Origin: Burkholderia sp. USMB20
GTDB taxonomy: Bacteria > Pseudomonadota > Gammaproteobacteria > Burkholderiales > Burkholderiaceae
Reading direction: 5' to 3'
Assembly (NCBI RefSeq): GCF_000949135.2
Contig: NZ_JTAN02000016.1
Location: 1-35,641 of the forward strand
DNA length: 35,641 nucleotides
Of the stretch, positions 1 through 8,187 are shown piece after piece; positions within the stretch are counted from its first letter, which is position 1, and each line of letters opens with the position of its first letter. The notes beneath the pieces were generated by a model. That model was not told the origin of the DNA. It saw only the letters and a list, made by a program, of their open reading frames with translations, and made no database searches. The translations under genes were made by a program, and so were the position numbers.

Positions 1-2
1 AG

Positions 3-89
3 GTCATCAAGCGTCGAGCTTACGGGTACCGCGACGACGAATACTTCTTCCTCAAGATTCGCGCCGCGTTCCCCGGTAATCCTCGATGA
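3..89 (+). CDS. ISL3-type transposase, C-terminal end only (partial)
   Basis: The frame entering from the left edge encodes 28 residues and stops at TGA 87-89. It includes the stretches VIKRRAYGYRDDEYFFLK and IRAAFPGNPR. This ending (Lys-Arg-Arg-Ala-Tyr-Gly-aromatic-Arg-Asp-Asp ... Phe-Phe-Leu-Lys-Ile-Arg-Ala-Ala-Phe-Pro) is what I associate with the C terminus of DDE transposases of the ISL3 family (IS204/IS1001/IS1096/IS1165 group). The rest lies outside the window, so whether the transposase is intact cannot be judged. I could not recognise the terminal inverted repeat in the 249 bp between this stop and potF, so the right boundary of the element is undefined. The family call rests on a short sequence. 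Confidence 0.6.
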   Translation, partial: VIKRRAYGYRDDEYFFLKIRAAFPGNPR

Positions 90-338
90 ACCTTTCTTTT
101 CCCGATGGACAGACGCCGATTACCCGATAGAATTCCCCCGGAACGCCCCGCTGCGCGGGCCGCCCGAGCGGCCGGCGGCGGGAATCTGTTCCGTTTGCGC
201 GACACGGGCATGATTTTTTTGTGACGGAGCGCGAATGGTGGTAGCGTTCGGGGTTTTCGAGGGGCGGCGTGCCGGAACGCGCCGCCATGACGAGGCAGAC
301 GGCAGCCGGACAAGCGGTCCGGCCGGAGGGAGAACGGG

Positions 339-1433
339 ATGAAAGCAAACGTAGTGGGCCGGTTCGCAGCGCTCGCGCTGTGCGTGGGTGCATCGGCGGC
401 GGCGGCGAAGGATACGCAGCTCAATGTCTATAACTGGTCGGACTACATTGCGAAGGACACGATCCCGAACTTCGAGAAGCAGGCGGGCATCAAGGTCCGC
501 TACGACAATTACGACAGCGACGACACGCTGCAGGCGAAGCTGCTGACGGGCAGCTCGGGCTACGACATCGTCGTGCCGACCAGCAACTACGCGGGCAAGC
601 AGATCGCCGCCGGCATCTTCACGCCGCTCGACAAGTCGAAGCTGCCGAACCTCAAGTACCTCGATCCGCAACTGATGGCGCTCGTCGCCGGCGCGGACCC
701 GGGCAACAAGTATTCGGTGCCCTGGGCGTACGGCACGACCGGTCTCGCCTACAACCTGACGAAGGCGCAGCAGGCGCTCGGCAAGGTCCCGCTCGACAAC
801 TGGGACATCCTGTTCAAGCCGGAAAACATCTCGAAGCTGAAGACCTGCGGCGTGTCGGTGCTCGACGCGCCGGACCAGATGTTCGCGGCGGCGCTGCACT
901 ACATCGGCAAGGATCCGATGAGCACGAACCCGGCCGACTACAAGGCCGCGATGGAGGTGCTGAAGAAGATCCGCCCGTACATCACGCAGTTCAACTCGTC
1001 GGGCTACATCAACGATCTGGTCGGCGGCGACATCTGCTTCGCGTTCGGCTGGTCGGGCGACGTCGTGATCGCGAAGCATCGCGCGATCGAGGCGAAGAAG
1101 CCGTACAAGGTCGAGTACTACATTCCGAAGGGCGGCGCGCCGGTGTGGTTCGACGTGATGGCGATCCCGAAGGACGCGAAGAACAAGGACGCCGCGCTGC
1201 AGTGGATCAACTACATCGAGGATCCGAAGGTGCACGCGGCGATCACGAACGCCGTGTACTACCCGAGCGCGAACGCCGAGTCGCGCAAGTACGTGCGGCC
1301 CGACGTCGCGAGCGATCCGGCCGTCTATCCGCCGGCCGACGTCGTGAAGACGCTGTTCCTGCTCAAGCCGCTGCCGCCTGAAATCCAGCGTCTGCAGACG
1401 CGTCTGTGGACCGAGCTGAAATCGGGCCGCTGA
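339..1433 (+). CDS. potF: Polyamine ABC transporter periplasmic binding protein (PotF/SpuD type)
   Basis: Periplasmic receptor that captures putrescine or a related polyamine and hands it to the PotGHI permease. The 364-aa product has an N-terminal signal peptide (residues 1-23, ending ASAAAA). The mature start carries NVYNWSDYI (W33, S34, D35, Y36), matching the PotF ligand-pocket motif. GWSGDV (W238, D241) and WFDV (D272) correspond to further polyamine-contacting residues of E. coli PotF, and the C-terminal TRLWTELKSG matches the PotF ending. Length is typical of the family. The ATG follows a GGAGGGAG ribosome site. It is first in a four-gene transporter operon. A hairpin after the stop probably sets binding-protein mRNA in excess over the rest. 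No promoter could be assigned with confidence in the 249 bp upstream, which holds only the IS fragment border and a T7 run near 215. The polyamine preferred is not decidable from sequence. Confidence 0.95.
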   Translation: MKANVVGRFAALALCVGASAAAAKDTQLNVYNWSDYIAKDTIPNFEKQAGIKVRYDNYDSDDTLQAKLLTGSSGYDIVVPTSNYAGKQIAAGIFTPLDKSKLPNLKYLDPQLMALVAGADPGNKYSVPWAYGTTGLAYNLTKAQQALGKVPLDNWDILFKPENISKLKTCGVSVLDAPDQMFAAALHYIGKDPMSTNPADYKAAMEVLKKIRPYITQFNSSGYINDLVGGDICFAFGWSGDVVIAKHRAIEAKKPYKVEYYIPKGGAPVWFDVMAIPKDAKNKDAALQWINYIEDPKVHAAITNAVYYPSANAESRKYVRPDVASDPAVYPPADVVKTLFLLKPLPPEIQRLQTRLWTELKSGR

Positions 1434-1461
1434 AGCGAGCCGGAGTCAGCCAGCAGTCATG

Positions 1462-1490
1462 AAGCCCCTGGTGTCCCCGGGGGCTTTGTT
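1462..1490 (+). terminator. Attenuator-like hairpin between potF and potG
   Basis: AAGCCCC (1462-1468) can pair with GGGGCTT (1480-1486) across an 11-nt loop, followed by a short T-rich stretch (TTTGTT). It sits 30 bp after the potF stop and 30 bp before the next start. The T tract is weak, so partial termination or 3'-end protection of potF mRNA is more likely than full termination. Confidence 0.55.
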
Positions 1491-1519
1491 CGTCAAACGC
1501 AGGAGAGAAGCAGCACATC

Positions 1520-2680
1520 ATGAATAGCCAGTCGGGTGCGCCGGTCGCGGGCGCACCGTCCTTCGTTCCTTCGTCCGGCGCCGATACGCGCGCCGAGAAT
1601 TTTGTCCAGATCGTCGACGTCGTCAAGAAATTCGGCGACACCGAAGTGGTGCGCAACGTGAACCTGACGGTGCGCCAGGGCGAGCTGTTCGCGCTGCTCG
1701 GCAGCTCGGGTTCCGGAAAGTCGACGCTGCTGCGCATGCTGGCGGGCCTCGAGACGGTCACGTCGGGCAAGATCCTGATCGACGGCGAGGACCTCGCACA
1801 GATGCCGCCGTACAAGCGGCCCGTGAACATGATGTTCCAGTCGTATGCGCTGTTCCCGCACATGTCGGTCGAATCGAACGTCGCCTACGGCCTGAAGCAG
1901 GAAGGCACGCCGAAGGCGGAGCTGAAGGAGCGCGTCGCCGCGGCGCTCGAGCTCGTGCAGATGAGCAAGTACGCGAAGCGCAAGCCGCACCAGCTGTCGG
2001 GCGGCCAGCAGCAGCGCGTCGCGCTCGCGCGTTCGCTCGTCAAGCGCCCGAAGGTGCTGCTGCTCGACGAGCCGATGTCGGCGCTCGACAAGCAGATCCG
2101 CCAGCGCACGCAGATCGAGCTCGTCAACATCCTGAACAAGGTCGGCGTCACCTGCATCATGGTCACGCACGACCAGGAAGAGGCGATGACGATGGCGAAC
2201 CGGCTCGCCGTGATGAGCGAAGGGCAGATCGTGCAGATCGGCTCGCCGAACGAAGTCTACGAATATCCGAACAGCCGCTTCTCGGCCGAGTTCATCGGCT
2301 CGACCAACCTGTTCGAAGGCGTCACCGTCGAGGACGAACCCGATTACGTGTACATCGAATCGCCGGAGCTGCCGAGCCGGCTGTACGTGAGCCACGGGAT
2401 CACGGGCCCGCTCGGGATGCCGGTCACGGTGTCGGTGCGCCCCGAGCGGATCGCGCTCACCCGCAAGCCGCCCGAAGGCGCGTTCAACTGGGCGCACGGG
2501 AAGATCACCAACGTCGCGTACATGGGCGGCTATTCGCTGTATCACGTGAAGCTCGACGCGGGCAAGACGGTGATCGCGAACGTGTCGAGCCTCGCGATCT
2601 CCGAGCTCGACACGCCGGCGCTCGGCGACGAGATCTACGTGCGCTGGAGCGCGACGGCCGGCGTGGTGCTGACGTCATGA
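1520..2680 (+). CDS. potG: Polyamine ABC transporter ATP-binding protein (PotG/PotA type)
   Basis: ATPase subunit that powers polyamine import. The 386-aa protein has Walker A GSSGSGKST (61-69), Q-loop Q107, signature LSGGQQQR (159-166), Walker B VLLLDEP (179-185) and the H-loop histidine H217 in VTHD. About 130 residues follow the nucleotide-binding domain and form the TOBE-type regulatory domain found in PotA/PotG/CysA-like ATPases. A roughly 30-residue N-terminal extension rich in Ala/Ser/Pro precedes the domain. The start follows AGGAGAG. Its last codons overlap the start of the next permease gene (ATGA), indicating translational coupling. PotG is preferred over PotA because of the PotF-type binding protein next door. 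Confidence 0.94.
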   Translation: MNSQSGAPVAGAPSFVPSSGADTRAENFVQIVDVVKKFGDTEVVRNVNLTVRQGELFALLGSSGSGKSTLLRMLAGLETVTSGKILIDGEDLAQMPPYKRPVNMMFQSYALFPHMSVESNVAYGLKQEGTPKAELKERVAAALELVQMSKYAKRKPHQLSGGQQQRVALARSLVKRPKVLLLDEPMSALDKQIRQRTQIELVNILNKVGVTCIMVTHDQEEAMTMANRLAVMSEGQIVQIGSPNEVYEYPNSRFSAEFIGSTNLFEGVTVEDEPDYVYIESPELPSRLYVSHGITGPLGMPVTVSVRPERIALTRKPPEGAFNWAHGKITNVAYMGGYSLYHVKLDAGKTVIANVSSLAISELDTPALGDEIYVRWSATAGVVLTS

Positions 2681-3606
2681 GCACGCTCAAGTCCCTGCTC
2701 GCATGGCCGGTGCGACGCTTCAACCTGACCGGCGGCTCGGCGGTCGTCGCGGGGCCGTACACGTGGCTCGTGCTGTTCTTCCTGGTGCCGTTCGTGCTGG
2801 TCGTGAAGATCAGCTTCGCGGAGCTGCAGCTCGGCATCCCGCCGTATACGGAACTCGCGTCGTACGCGGACGGCGTGGTGCACATCGCGCTGAACCTGTC
2901 GCACTACGCGTTCCTGCTCACCGACAGCCTGTATTTCGCGACCTACGTGAATTCGGTGGTGGTCGCGGCGATCACGACGCTGCTGTGCCTGCTGATCGGT
3001 TATCCGATGGCGTACTACATCGCGCGTTCGAACCCGGCGACCCGCAACCTGCTGATGATGGGCGTGATGCTGCCGTTCTGGACGTCGTTCCTGATCCGCG
3101 TGTACGCGTGGATCGGGATCCTGAAGAACAACGGGCTCCTGAACAACTTCCTGATGTGGATCGGCCTGACCCATACGCCGATCGAGCTGTACCGCACGAA
3201 CTACGCGGTGTACATCGGGATGGTGTATTCGTACCTGCCGTTCCTCGTGATGCCGCTGTACGCGCATCTCGTGAAGATGGACCTGCGCCTGCTCGAAGCC
3301 GCGTACGATCTCGGTGCGAAGCCGTGGAAGGCGTTCGTGCAGATCACGCTGCCGCTGTCGAAGAACGGGATCATCGCGGGCTGCCTGCTGGTGTTCATTC
3401 CGGCGGTCGGCGAGTACGTGATTCCGGAACTGCTCGGCGGCGCGAACACGCTGATGATCGGCCGCGTGATGTGGAACGAGTTCTTCAACAACGCAGACTG
3501 GCCGATGGCGTCGGCCGTGACCTGCGCGATGGTGCTGCTGCTGCTCGTGCCGATGGCGATGTTCCAGCACTTCCAGGCGAAGGAGCAGGAGGGCCGCCGT
3601 CGATGA
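2677..3606 (+). CDS. potH: Polyamine ABC transporter permease (PotH type)
   Basis: First inner-membrane permease of the importer, 309 aa with about six hydrophobic helices. The ABC permease EAA loop (EAAYDLGAKPWKAF, then ITLPL) lies roughly at residues 208-228 and is the contact site for the ATPase. The start ATG at 2677 overlaps the potG stop by 4 bp, and its own stop overlaps potI in the same way, so all four genes form one operon. Sequence around PFWTSFLIRVYAWIGIL matches the PotH/PotB lineage. Longer readings in another frame that run through this gene into potI are frame artefacts. Confidence 0.94.
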   Translation: MSTLKSLLAWPVRRFNLTGGSAVVAGPYTWLVLFFLVPFVLVVKISFAELQLGIPPYTELASYADGVVHIALNLSHYAFLLTDSLYFATYVNSVVVAAITTLLCLLIGYPMAYYIARSNPATRNLLMMGVMLPFWTSFLIRVYAWIGILKNNGLLNNFLMWIGLTHTPIELYRTNYAVYIGMVYSYLPFLVMPLYAHLVKMDLRLLEAAYDLGAKPWKAFVQITLPLSKNGIIAGCLLVFIPAVGEYVIPELLGGANTLMIGRVMWNEFFNNADWPMASAVTCAMVLLLLVPMAMFQHFQAKEQEGRRR

Positions 3607-4424
3607 AGCCGAATCGTTACCTGCACTTCGCGGCGCTGTTCGCCGGCTTCGCGTTCCTGTACATCCCGATCATCAGCCTGATCGTCTATTCGTTCAACGA
3701 GTCGAAGCTCGTCACCGTGTGGTCGGGCTTCTCGTTCCGCTGGTACTCGGCGCTCGCGGAGGACGACGAGCTGCTGACGGCCGCGTGGCTGTCGCTGAAG
3801 ATCGGCGTGCTGACCGCGTTCGCGTCGGTGTTCATCGGCACGTGGGCCGGCTTCGTGCTCGCGCGGATGGGGCGCTTTCGCGGCTTTGCGCTGTTCAGCG
3901 GAATGATCAACGCGCCGCTGGTGATCCCCGAGGTGATCCAGGGGATCTCGCTGCTGCTGCTGTTCATCGAGCTCGCGAAGTGGATCGGCTGGCCCGCCGA
4001 GCGCGGCGTGTTCACGATCTGGCTGGGCCACGTGATGCTGTGCATCTCGTACGTCGCGATCATCGTGCAGTCGCGCGTGCGCGAGCTGAACCCGTCGCTG
4101 GAGGAAGCCGCACTCGATCTCGGCGCGACGCCGCTGAAGGTGTTCTTCACGATCACGCTGCCGCTGATCTCGCAGGCGCTGATCGCGGGCTGGCTGCTGT
4201 CGTTCACGCTGTCGATCGACGACCTCGTGCTGTCGGCGTTCCTGTCGGGCCCCGGCTCGACGACGCTGCCGCTCGTCGTGTTCTCGCGCGTGCGCCTCGG
4301 CCTGAACCCGGAGATGAACGCGCTCGCGACGCTGTTCATCGTCGCGGTGACGGCGGGTGTCGTGATCGCGAACTTCGTGATGCTGCGCCAGGAACGCAAG
4401 CGGATGGCCGCGTTCGCCGCCTGA
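3603..4424 (+). CDS. potI: Polyamine ABC transporter permease (PotI type)
   Basis: Second inner-membrane permease, 273 aa with about six hydrophobic segments. The EAA motif (EAALDLGATPLKVFF, then ITLPL) follows the fourth segment. Start ATG 3603 overlaps the potH stop by 4 bp (ATGA); this is preferred over a much longer in-frame reading that begins inside potH out of the potH frame. MKPNRYLHF followed by a first hydrophobic helix and a YSFNES stretch is the usual PotI/PotC beginning. A strong terminator follows within 40 bp, so this is the last gene of the operon. Confidence 0.94.
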   Translation: MKPNRYLHFAALFAGFAFLYIPIISLIVYSFNESKLVTVWSGFSFRWYSALAEDDELLTAAWLSLKIGVLTAFASVFIGTWAGFVLARMGRFRGFALFSGMINAPLVIPEVIQGISLLLLFIELAKWIGWPAERGVFTIWLGHVMLCISYVAIIVQSRVRELNPSLEEAALDLGATPLKVFFTITLPLISQALIAGWLLSFTLSIDDLVLSAFLSGPGSTTLPLVVFSRVRLGLNPEMNALATLFIVAVTAGVVIANFVMLRQERKRMAAFAA

Positions 4425-4458
4425 CGCGCTCGCGCACAGGTTGCCGACGCAACGAACG

Positions 4459-4495
4459 ACGCCCGGTGCCGACGACGAGTCGGCCCGGGCGTTTT
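4459..4495. terminator. Intrinsic terminator after potI (may serve both strands)
   Basis: ACGCCCGG-T-GCCGAC (4459-4473) pairs with GTCGGCCCGGGCGT (4479-4492) around a 5-nt loop, with one bulged T, followed by TTTT. It lies between the convergent potI and tauE-like genes. The T run is on the plus strand, so it ends the pot operon. The stem could also end the minus-strand sulfide operon. Confidence 0.8.
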
Positions 4496-4520
4496 GTCTG
4501 GTGTGCGAGCCGCGTGCGGC

Positions 4521-5327
4521 TTATGCGCCGAACGCCGCCTTCGCGAGCAACCCGAGCGCGACGCACACGAGCACCGCAGCGAAGCCGGCCTGCACGTGCC
4601 GCGCGGACAGGTGCCGGGACGCACTGCGGCCGATCGCCATCCCGATTGCCGTCGCGACCGTGAACCACAGCGTCATGTCGAGCGGCGCGCGCGTGCCCGA
4701 CACGAGCGTCGCGAACACGCCGCCGGTGCCGACCAGTGCGATCACCATCAGCGACGTCGCGACCACGCCGTGCATCGACACGTTCGTGAACTTGCGCAGC
4801 ATCGGCACGATCACGAAACCGCCGCCGACACCGAGCAAGCCCGTCATCAGCCCCGTCACTGCGCCGGTCGACGCGAGCGCGAGCCCGACCGGCCACGACC
4901 AGACGAGCCGGCCCGTGTCGGGATTCACGCGGCCGACGCACAGCGGCGACGCGTCCGCGTCGCCGGGCGCATGACGCAGCGCCTGCCGCAGCAGGCGGCC
5001 CGCGACGACCAGCATCGTCAGCGCGAACAGCGCCAGCAGCACGCGTTGCGGCAGCACGTGCGCGAGCTTCACGCCGAGCGTCGTGAGCGGCACGCCGGCG
5101 ACGGCCATCAGCAACGCCGCGCGATAGCGCACGAGCCCGCGGCGAAACCCTTCGAGCGCGCCGAGCGCGGCGCTGCCCGCGACCGCGACGAGCGCGACGG
5201 GCGTGGCCTGCTGCATCGGCCAGCCCATCCCGACGACGAGCGCGGGCACCGCGAGAATGCCGCCGCCCGCGCCGGTGAGGCCGAGCACGGCGCCGACGAG
5301 ACTGCCGAGTACGAGGGAAATCAGCAT
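4521..5327 (-). CDS. TauE/SafE family membrane exporter (probable sulfite/sulfur oxyanion export)
   Basis: 268-aa membrane protein with about eight hydrophobic segments and the duplicated TauE/SafE pattern: an N-terminal LGLTGAGGGILAVPAL and a second GLLGVGGGFVIVPML half. Family members move small sulfur-containing anions or organosulfonates across the inner membrane. It starts 18 bp after the SQR fusion gene and is last in the operon pdo-like, sqr, tauE-like. From context the likely cargo is sulfite made by persulfide oxidation; this is inference, since no residue reveals the substrate. The ribosome site is weak (GGAATCC region), consistent with coupling to the gene upstream. Confidence 0.88.
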   Translation of the reverse strand: MLISLVLGSLVGAVLGLTGAGGGILAVPALVVGMGWPMQQATPVALVAVAGSAALGALEGFRRGLVRYRAALLMAVAGVPLTTLGVKLAHVLPQRVLLALFALTMLVVAGRLLRQALRHAPGDADASPLCVGRVNPDTGRLVWSWPVGLALASTGAVTGLMTGLLGVGGGFVIVPMLRKFTNVSMHGVVATSLMVIALVGTGGVFATLVSGTRAPLDMTLWFTVATAIGMAIGRSASRHLSARHVQAGFAAVLVCVALGLLAKAAFGA

Positions 5328-5345
5328 GGTGTCATCGGATTCCGG

Positions 5346-7025
5346 TCAACGTGCGATCGCGGGCTTCGCGAGCCATTCGCGGCCCTTGAGCATCGCCTTC
5401 CAGTAGAGCGGTGGCAGCACGCGCTCCTTGAGCAGCCACGCGAGCCGCGACGGGCGCCGGCCGTCGATCAGCCACGCGGGGAAGGTCGGCGCGACCTTGC
5501 CGCCGTACAGGAATTCCGCGAGCACGATCTTGCCGCGCTCGACGGTGAGCGGGCACGAGCCGTAGCCGTCGTACGCGGCGTCGCCGCGCGCGCGGCCCAG
5601 CGACGCGAGCACGTTGTGCGCGACCACGGGCGCCTGCTTGCGGGCCGCGGCGGCGGTTTTCGCATTGGTCGTGTTGGTGACGTCGCCGAGCGCGAAGATG
5701 TCCGCGAACTGCTTGTGCCGCAGCGTCGCCGGATCGACGTCGATCCAGCCGGCCGCGTCGGCGAGCGGGCTCGCGCGCACGAAATCGGGCGCCTTCTGCG
5801 GCGGCACGACGTGGATCATGTCGAACGGGCGCTCGACGGTTTCCGTGCCGCCGTCGGGCAGCGCGCGCCGGAACGTCGCGCGCCGCGCCGGCCCGTCGAT
5901 CGCGACGAGGTTGTGGCCGAACGACAGCGCGATGTCGTAGCGTTTCACGTACTCCATCAGCGCGGGCACGTAGTCGGCGACCCCGAACAGCGCGCCGCCC
6001 GCGTTCAGGAACTCGACGTTCGCGGCACCGAGGCGGCCCGCGCGCCGCCAGTGATCGCACGACAGGTACATCGCCTTTTGCGGGGCGCCCGCGCACTTGA
6101 TCGGCATCGGCGGCTGCGTGAACAGCGCATTGCCGCCGCGGAACGCCTGCACCAGTTCCCACGTGTACGGCGCGAGATCGTAGCGATAGTTCGACGTGAC
6201 GCCGTTGCGGCCGAGCGTTTGAGCGAGGCCGTCGATCGCGTGCCAGTCGAGCTTGAGGCCCGGGCACACGACCAGCTTGAGGTAGCCGATGCGCCGGCAG
6301 CCGTCGAGCACCACCGTGTGCGTGTCGGGCTCGAAGCCGGCGACGGCGGCCCGGATCCATTTCACGCCGCGCGGCAGCAGGTCGACGATCGGGCGCGCGG
6401 TCGTGTCGGGCCGGAATACCCCCGCGCCGACCATCGTCCAGCCCGGCTGGTAGTAGTGCGTATCGGCCGGGTCGATCACCGCGATATCGAGCGATGCGTC
6501 GCGTGCCAGCAGGCTCGACGCGACCGCGACGCCGGCCGCACCCGCGCCGACGATCACGATGTCGTGCCGCGCGTCGACGGCCGGCGCGGCCTGGCGGCCG
6601 TCTTGCGCGAGATCTCGCATGAGACGCGGTGCGAGCGCGCCGAGGTCGTAGCCGGCCGTGGCGGCGATCGCGACGATGTCGCCGGCAGGACGCCGGCCTG
6701 CCTGCGACAGCGCCCACAGCGTCGCCGAACGCGTGCCGCTGCGGCAGTACGCGAGTACCGGGCCGGCGAGCGACGCGACGAGCGTGCCGAACTGCGCGGC
6801 CTGGTCGTCGGTGACCTTGCCGGTGTCGACGGGCAGGTAGTGCACGGCGATGCCGAGCGGCGCGGCGGCGGCGCGGATCTCGGCGACGGTCGGCTGGTCG
6901 GCGCCTTCGCCGTCCGGGCGGTTGCAGACGATCGTGCGGATGCCGGCCGCGTGCAGTGCGGGCAGGTCGGTCGCGGCGATCTGGGGCGAGACCGACAGCA
7001 GGTCGGTCAGCGGGCGGATGGTCAT
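5346..7025 (-). CDS. sqr: DUF442 phosphatase/sulfurtransferase-like domain fused to sulfide:quinone oxidoreductase
   Basis: 559 aa, two parts. Residues 1-115 are a DUF442 (TIGR01244) domain with a PTP-like loop CRSGTRS (C94-X5-R). From about residue 153 there is an FAD-dependent oxidoreductase with dinucleotide motif GAGAAG (160-165). The second part aligns by eye with human-type (type II) [17 protein letters not shown], the cysteine in IKCAGAPQK (C311) and the C-terminal cysteine in GSCPL (C491), equivalent to the two redox cysteines of SQOR. Expected reaction: H2S is oxidised, sulfane sulfur is passed to an acceptor and electrons go to quinone. The DUF442 domain probably handles persulfide sulfur, by analogy with Blh proteins; this is inference. 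Start ATG 7025 has a GGAG ribosome site. It lies 28 bp after the MBL gene, in one operon. Confidence 0.92.
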   Translation of the reverse strand: MTIRPLTDLLSVSPQIAATDLPALHAAGIRTIVCNRPDGEGADQPTVAEIRAAAAPLGIAVHYLPVDTGKVTDDQAAQFGTLVASLAGPVLAYCRSGTRSATLWALSQAGRRPAGDIVAIAATAGYDLGALAPRLMRDLAQDGRQAAPAVDARHDIVIVGAGAAGVAVASSLLARDASLDIAVIDPADTHYYQPGWTMVGAGVFRPDTTARPIVDLLPRGVKWIRAAVAGFEPDTHTVVLDGCRRIGYLKLVVCPGLKLDWHAIDGLAQTLGRNGVTSNYRYDLAPYTWELVQAFRGGNALFTQPPMPIKCAGAPQKAMYLSCDHWRRAGRLGAANVEFLNAGGALFGVADYVPALMEYVKRYDIALSFGHNLVAIDGPARRATFRRALPDGGTETVERPFDMIHVVPPQKAPDFVRASPLADAAGWIDVDPATLRHKQFADIFALGDVTNTTNAKTAAAARKQAPVVAHNVLASLGRARGDAAYDGYGSCPLTVERGKIVLAEFLYGGKVAPTFPAWLIDGRRPSRLAWLLKERVLPPLYWKAMLKGREWLAKPAIAR

Positions 7026-7053
7026 GTCGGGGTTCTCCGGTCGGGGCGGCGGC

Positions 7054-7938
7054 TCAGATCGCGTCGAGCGGGATCTTCAGGTAGCGCACGCCATTGTTTT
7101 CGGGCTCGGGCAGGTGGCCGGCCCGCATGTTGACCTGCACCGACGGCAGCATCAGCACGGGCATGTCGAGCGTCGCGTCGCGCGCGGTGCGCATGGCGAC
7201 GAAATCGTCCTCGGTCACGCCGTCCTTCACGTGCACGTTCGCGCGACGCTGTTCGGCCACCGTCGTCACGAACTGCACGTCGCGGCCGCCCGGCTGATAG
7301 TCGTGGCACAGATACAGGCGCGTGTCGGGCGGCAGGGCGAGCACGCGCGCGATCGAACGGTACAGCGTGCGCGCGTCGCCGCCCGGGAAGTCGCAGCGGG
7401 CGGTGCCGTAGTCGGGCATGAACAGCGTGTCGCCGACGAACGCCGCGCGCTGCGTCGCGTCGTCGACGCAGTAGGTCAGGCACGCCGGCGTATGGCCCGG
7501 CGTGTGCAGCGCGCGGATCGTCAGCGCGCCGAGCGCGAGCGTGTCGCCGTCGTCGAGCAGGCGGTCGAACTGGCGGCCGTCCTGCGCGAAGCCGGGGCCG
7601 GCGTTGAACAGCGTGCCGAATACATGCTGCACGCGGCGCACGTGCGAGCCGATCGCGATCTGTCCGCCGACATGCGCCTTCAGGTACGGCGCGGCCGACA
7701 GATGGTCGGCATGCACGTGCGTTTCCAGCAGCCAGTGGACGGTCGCGCCGAGTTCGGCGACGCGCGCGATCAGCCGGTCGGCGCTGGCGGTGTGCGTGCG
7801 GCCGGATTTCGGGTCGTAGTCGAGCACGCTGTCGATCAGCGCGCACGCGCGGCTTTCGGTGTCGAGCAGCAGATAGCTGACGGTGTGGGTCGCCGGGTCG
7901 AAAAAGCCTTCGACCGACAGCTGGGGGGCATGGCTCAC
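7054..7938 (-). CDS. MBL-fold persulfide dioxygenase-like protein (Blh/ETHE1 relative)
   Basis: 294 aa from GTG 7938. Metallo-beta-lactamase motif THVHADHL (H74, H76, D78, H79), then H149 in TPGHT, D170 in VGDTLF and H212 in LCHDY. These are the ligands expected for a mononuclear-iron persulfide dioxygenase of the ETHE1/PDO/Blh group, which converts glutathione persulfide to sulfite. Start choice: GTG 7938 has GAGGA seven bases upstream. An in-frame ATG at 7983 has no ribosome site and would lie upstream of the transcription start predicted by the -24/-12 promoter at 7986-8001. First gene of the sulfide operon (with sqr and the TauE-like exporter). The dioxygenase function is inferred from the motif set and context; a hydrolase role cannot be excluded. 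Confidence 0.88.
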   Translation of the reverse strand: MSHAPQLSVEGFFDPATHTVSYLLLDTESRACALIDSVLDYDPKSGRTHTASADRLIARVAELGATVHWLLETHVHADHLSAAPYLKAHVGGQIAIGSHVRRVQHVFGTLFNAGPGFAQDGRQFDRLLDDGDTLALGALTIRALHTPGHTPACLTYCVDDATQRAAFVGDTLFMPDYGTARCDFPGGDARTLYRSIARVLALPPDTRLYLCHDYQPGGRDVQFVTTVAEQRRANVHVKDGVTEDDFVAMRTARDATLDMPVLMLPSVQVNMRAGHLPEPENNGVRYLKIPLDAI

Positions 7939-7985
7939 GGGATGTCCTCGATCGGGTTCTGCGTCTGCAATCGGACATCCCATGT

Positions 7986-8001
7986 TCAAGAAGCATGCCA
8001 A
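7986..8001 (-). promoter_or_regulatory. Candidate sigma54 (-24/-12) promoter for the sulfide operon
   Basis: On the minus strand the sequence reads TTGGCATGCTTCTTGA: GG at 7999-7998 (-24) and GA at 7987-7986 (-12), with exactly 10 bases between. The -24 half is near consensus (TGGCATG). The -12 half is TTGA rather than TTGC, so it is good but imperfect. The predicted start near 7974 leaves a leader of about 36 nt before the GTG at 7938. The adjacent divergent gene encodes a sigma54 activator, which supports the call. Confidence 0.65.
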
Positions 8002-8108
8002 TTCGCGCCGCGCTGCCGGGTGGTGTGGCAGGTAATTGATTCGGCTCGGATTTTTGGCGTGGCCGCGGTGTGTCGCAGGCACCGGCGACGGGGTGCCGTC
8101 GACGTCGA

Positions 8109-8156
8109 CTGCCATATCTGGCAGTGTCGTGGCAGAATTGGCAGTCCGCCTGGCAG
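8109..8156. promoter_or_regulatory. TGGCAG repeat cluster, candidate FisR enhancer site
   Basis: CTGCCA-TATC-TGGCAG (8109-8124) is a perfect inverted repeat. TGGCAG then recurs at 8130, 8139 and 8151, spaced 9-12 bp, roughly one helical turn. A further single TGGCAG lies at 8026. The cluster is 110-170 bp upstream of the -24/-12 element of the sulfide operon, a normal distance for a sigma54 enhancer. One pair (GG 8120-8121, GC 8132-8133) also has the exact GG-N10-GC spacing of a plus-strand sigma54 promoter, TSS about 8145, so part of the cluster could instead drive fisR. Confidence 0.55.
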
Positions 8157-8187
8157 TCCATCCCCTCATCCGTTTCCGAGCCTCCCG

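Noticed and set aside
2703-4424. Long frame joining potH DNA to potI
   Set aside because: Its first 300 codons are an out-of-frame reading of potH; the true potI starts at ATG 3603 with an ATGA overlap.
4494-7133. Very long open frame on the plus strand (about 880 codons) opposite the sulfide operon
   Set aside because: Antisense shadow of high-GC coding DNA: Arg/His/Asp-rich with no domain, no ribosome site, and the minus strand carries clear enzyme motifs throughout.
8139-8156. TGGCAG copies at 8130, 8139 and 8151 as additional sigma54 promoters
   Set aside because: Their GG to downstream GC distances give spacers of 8 or 11, or no GC; only the 8119/8130 pair has N10.
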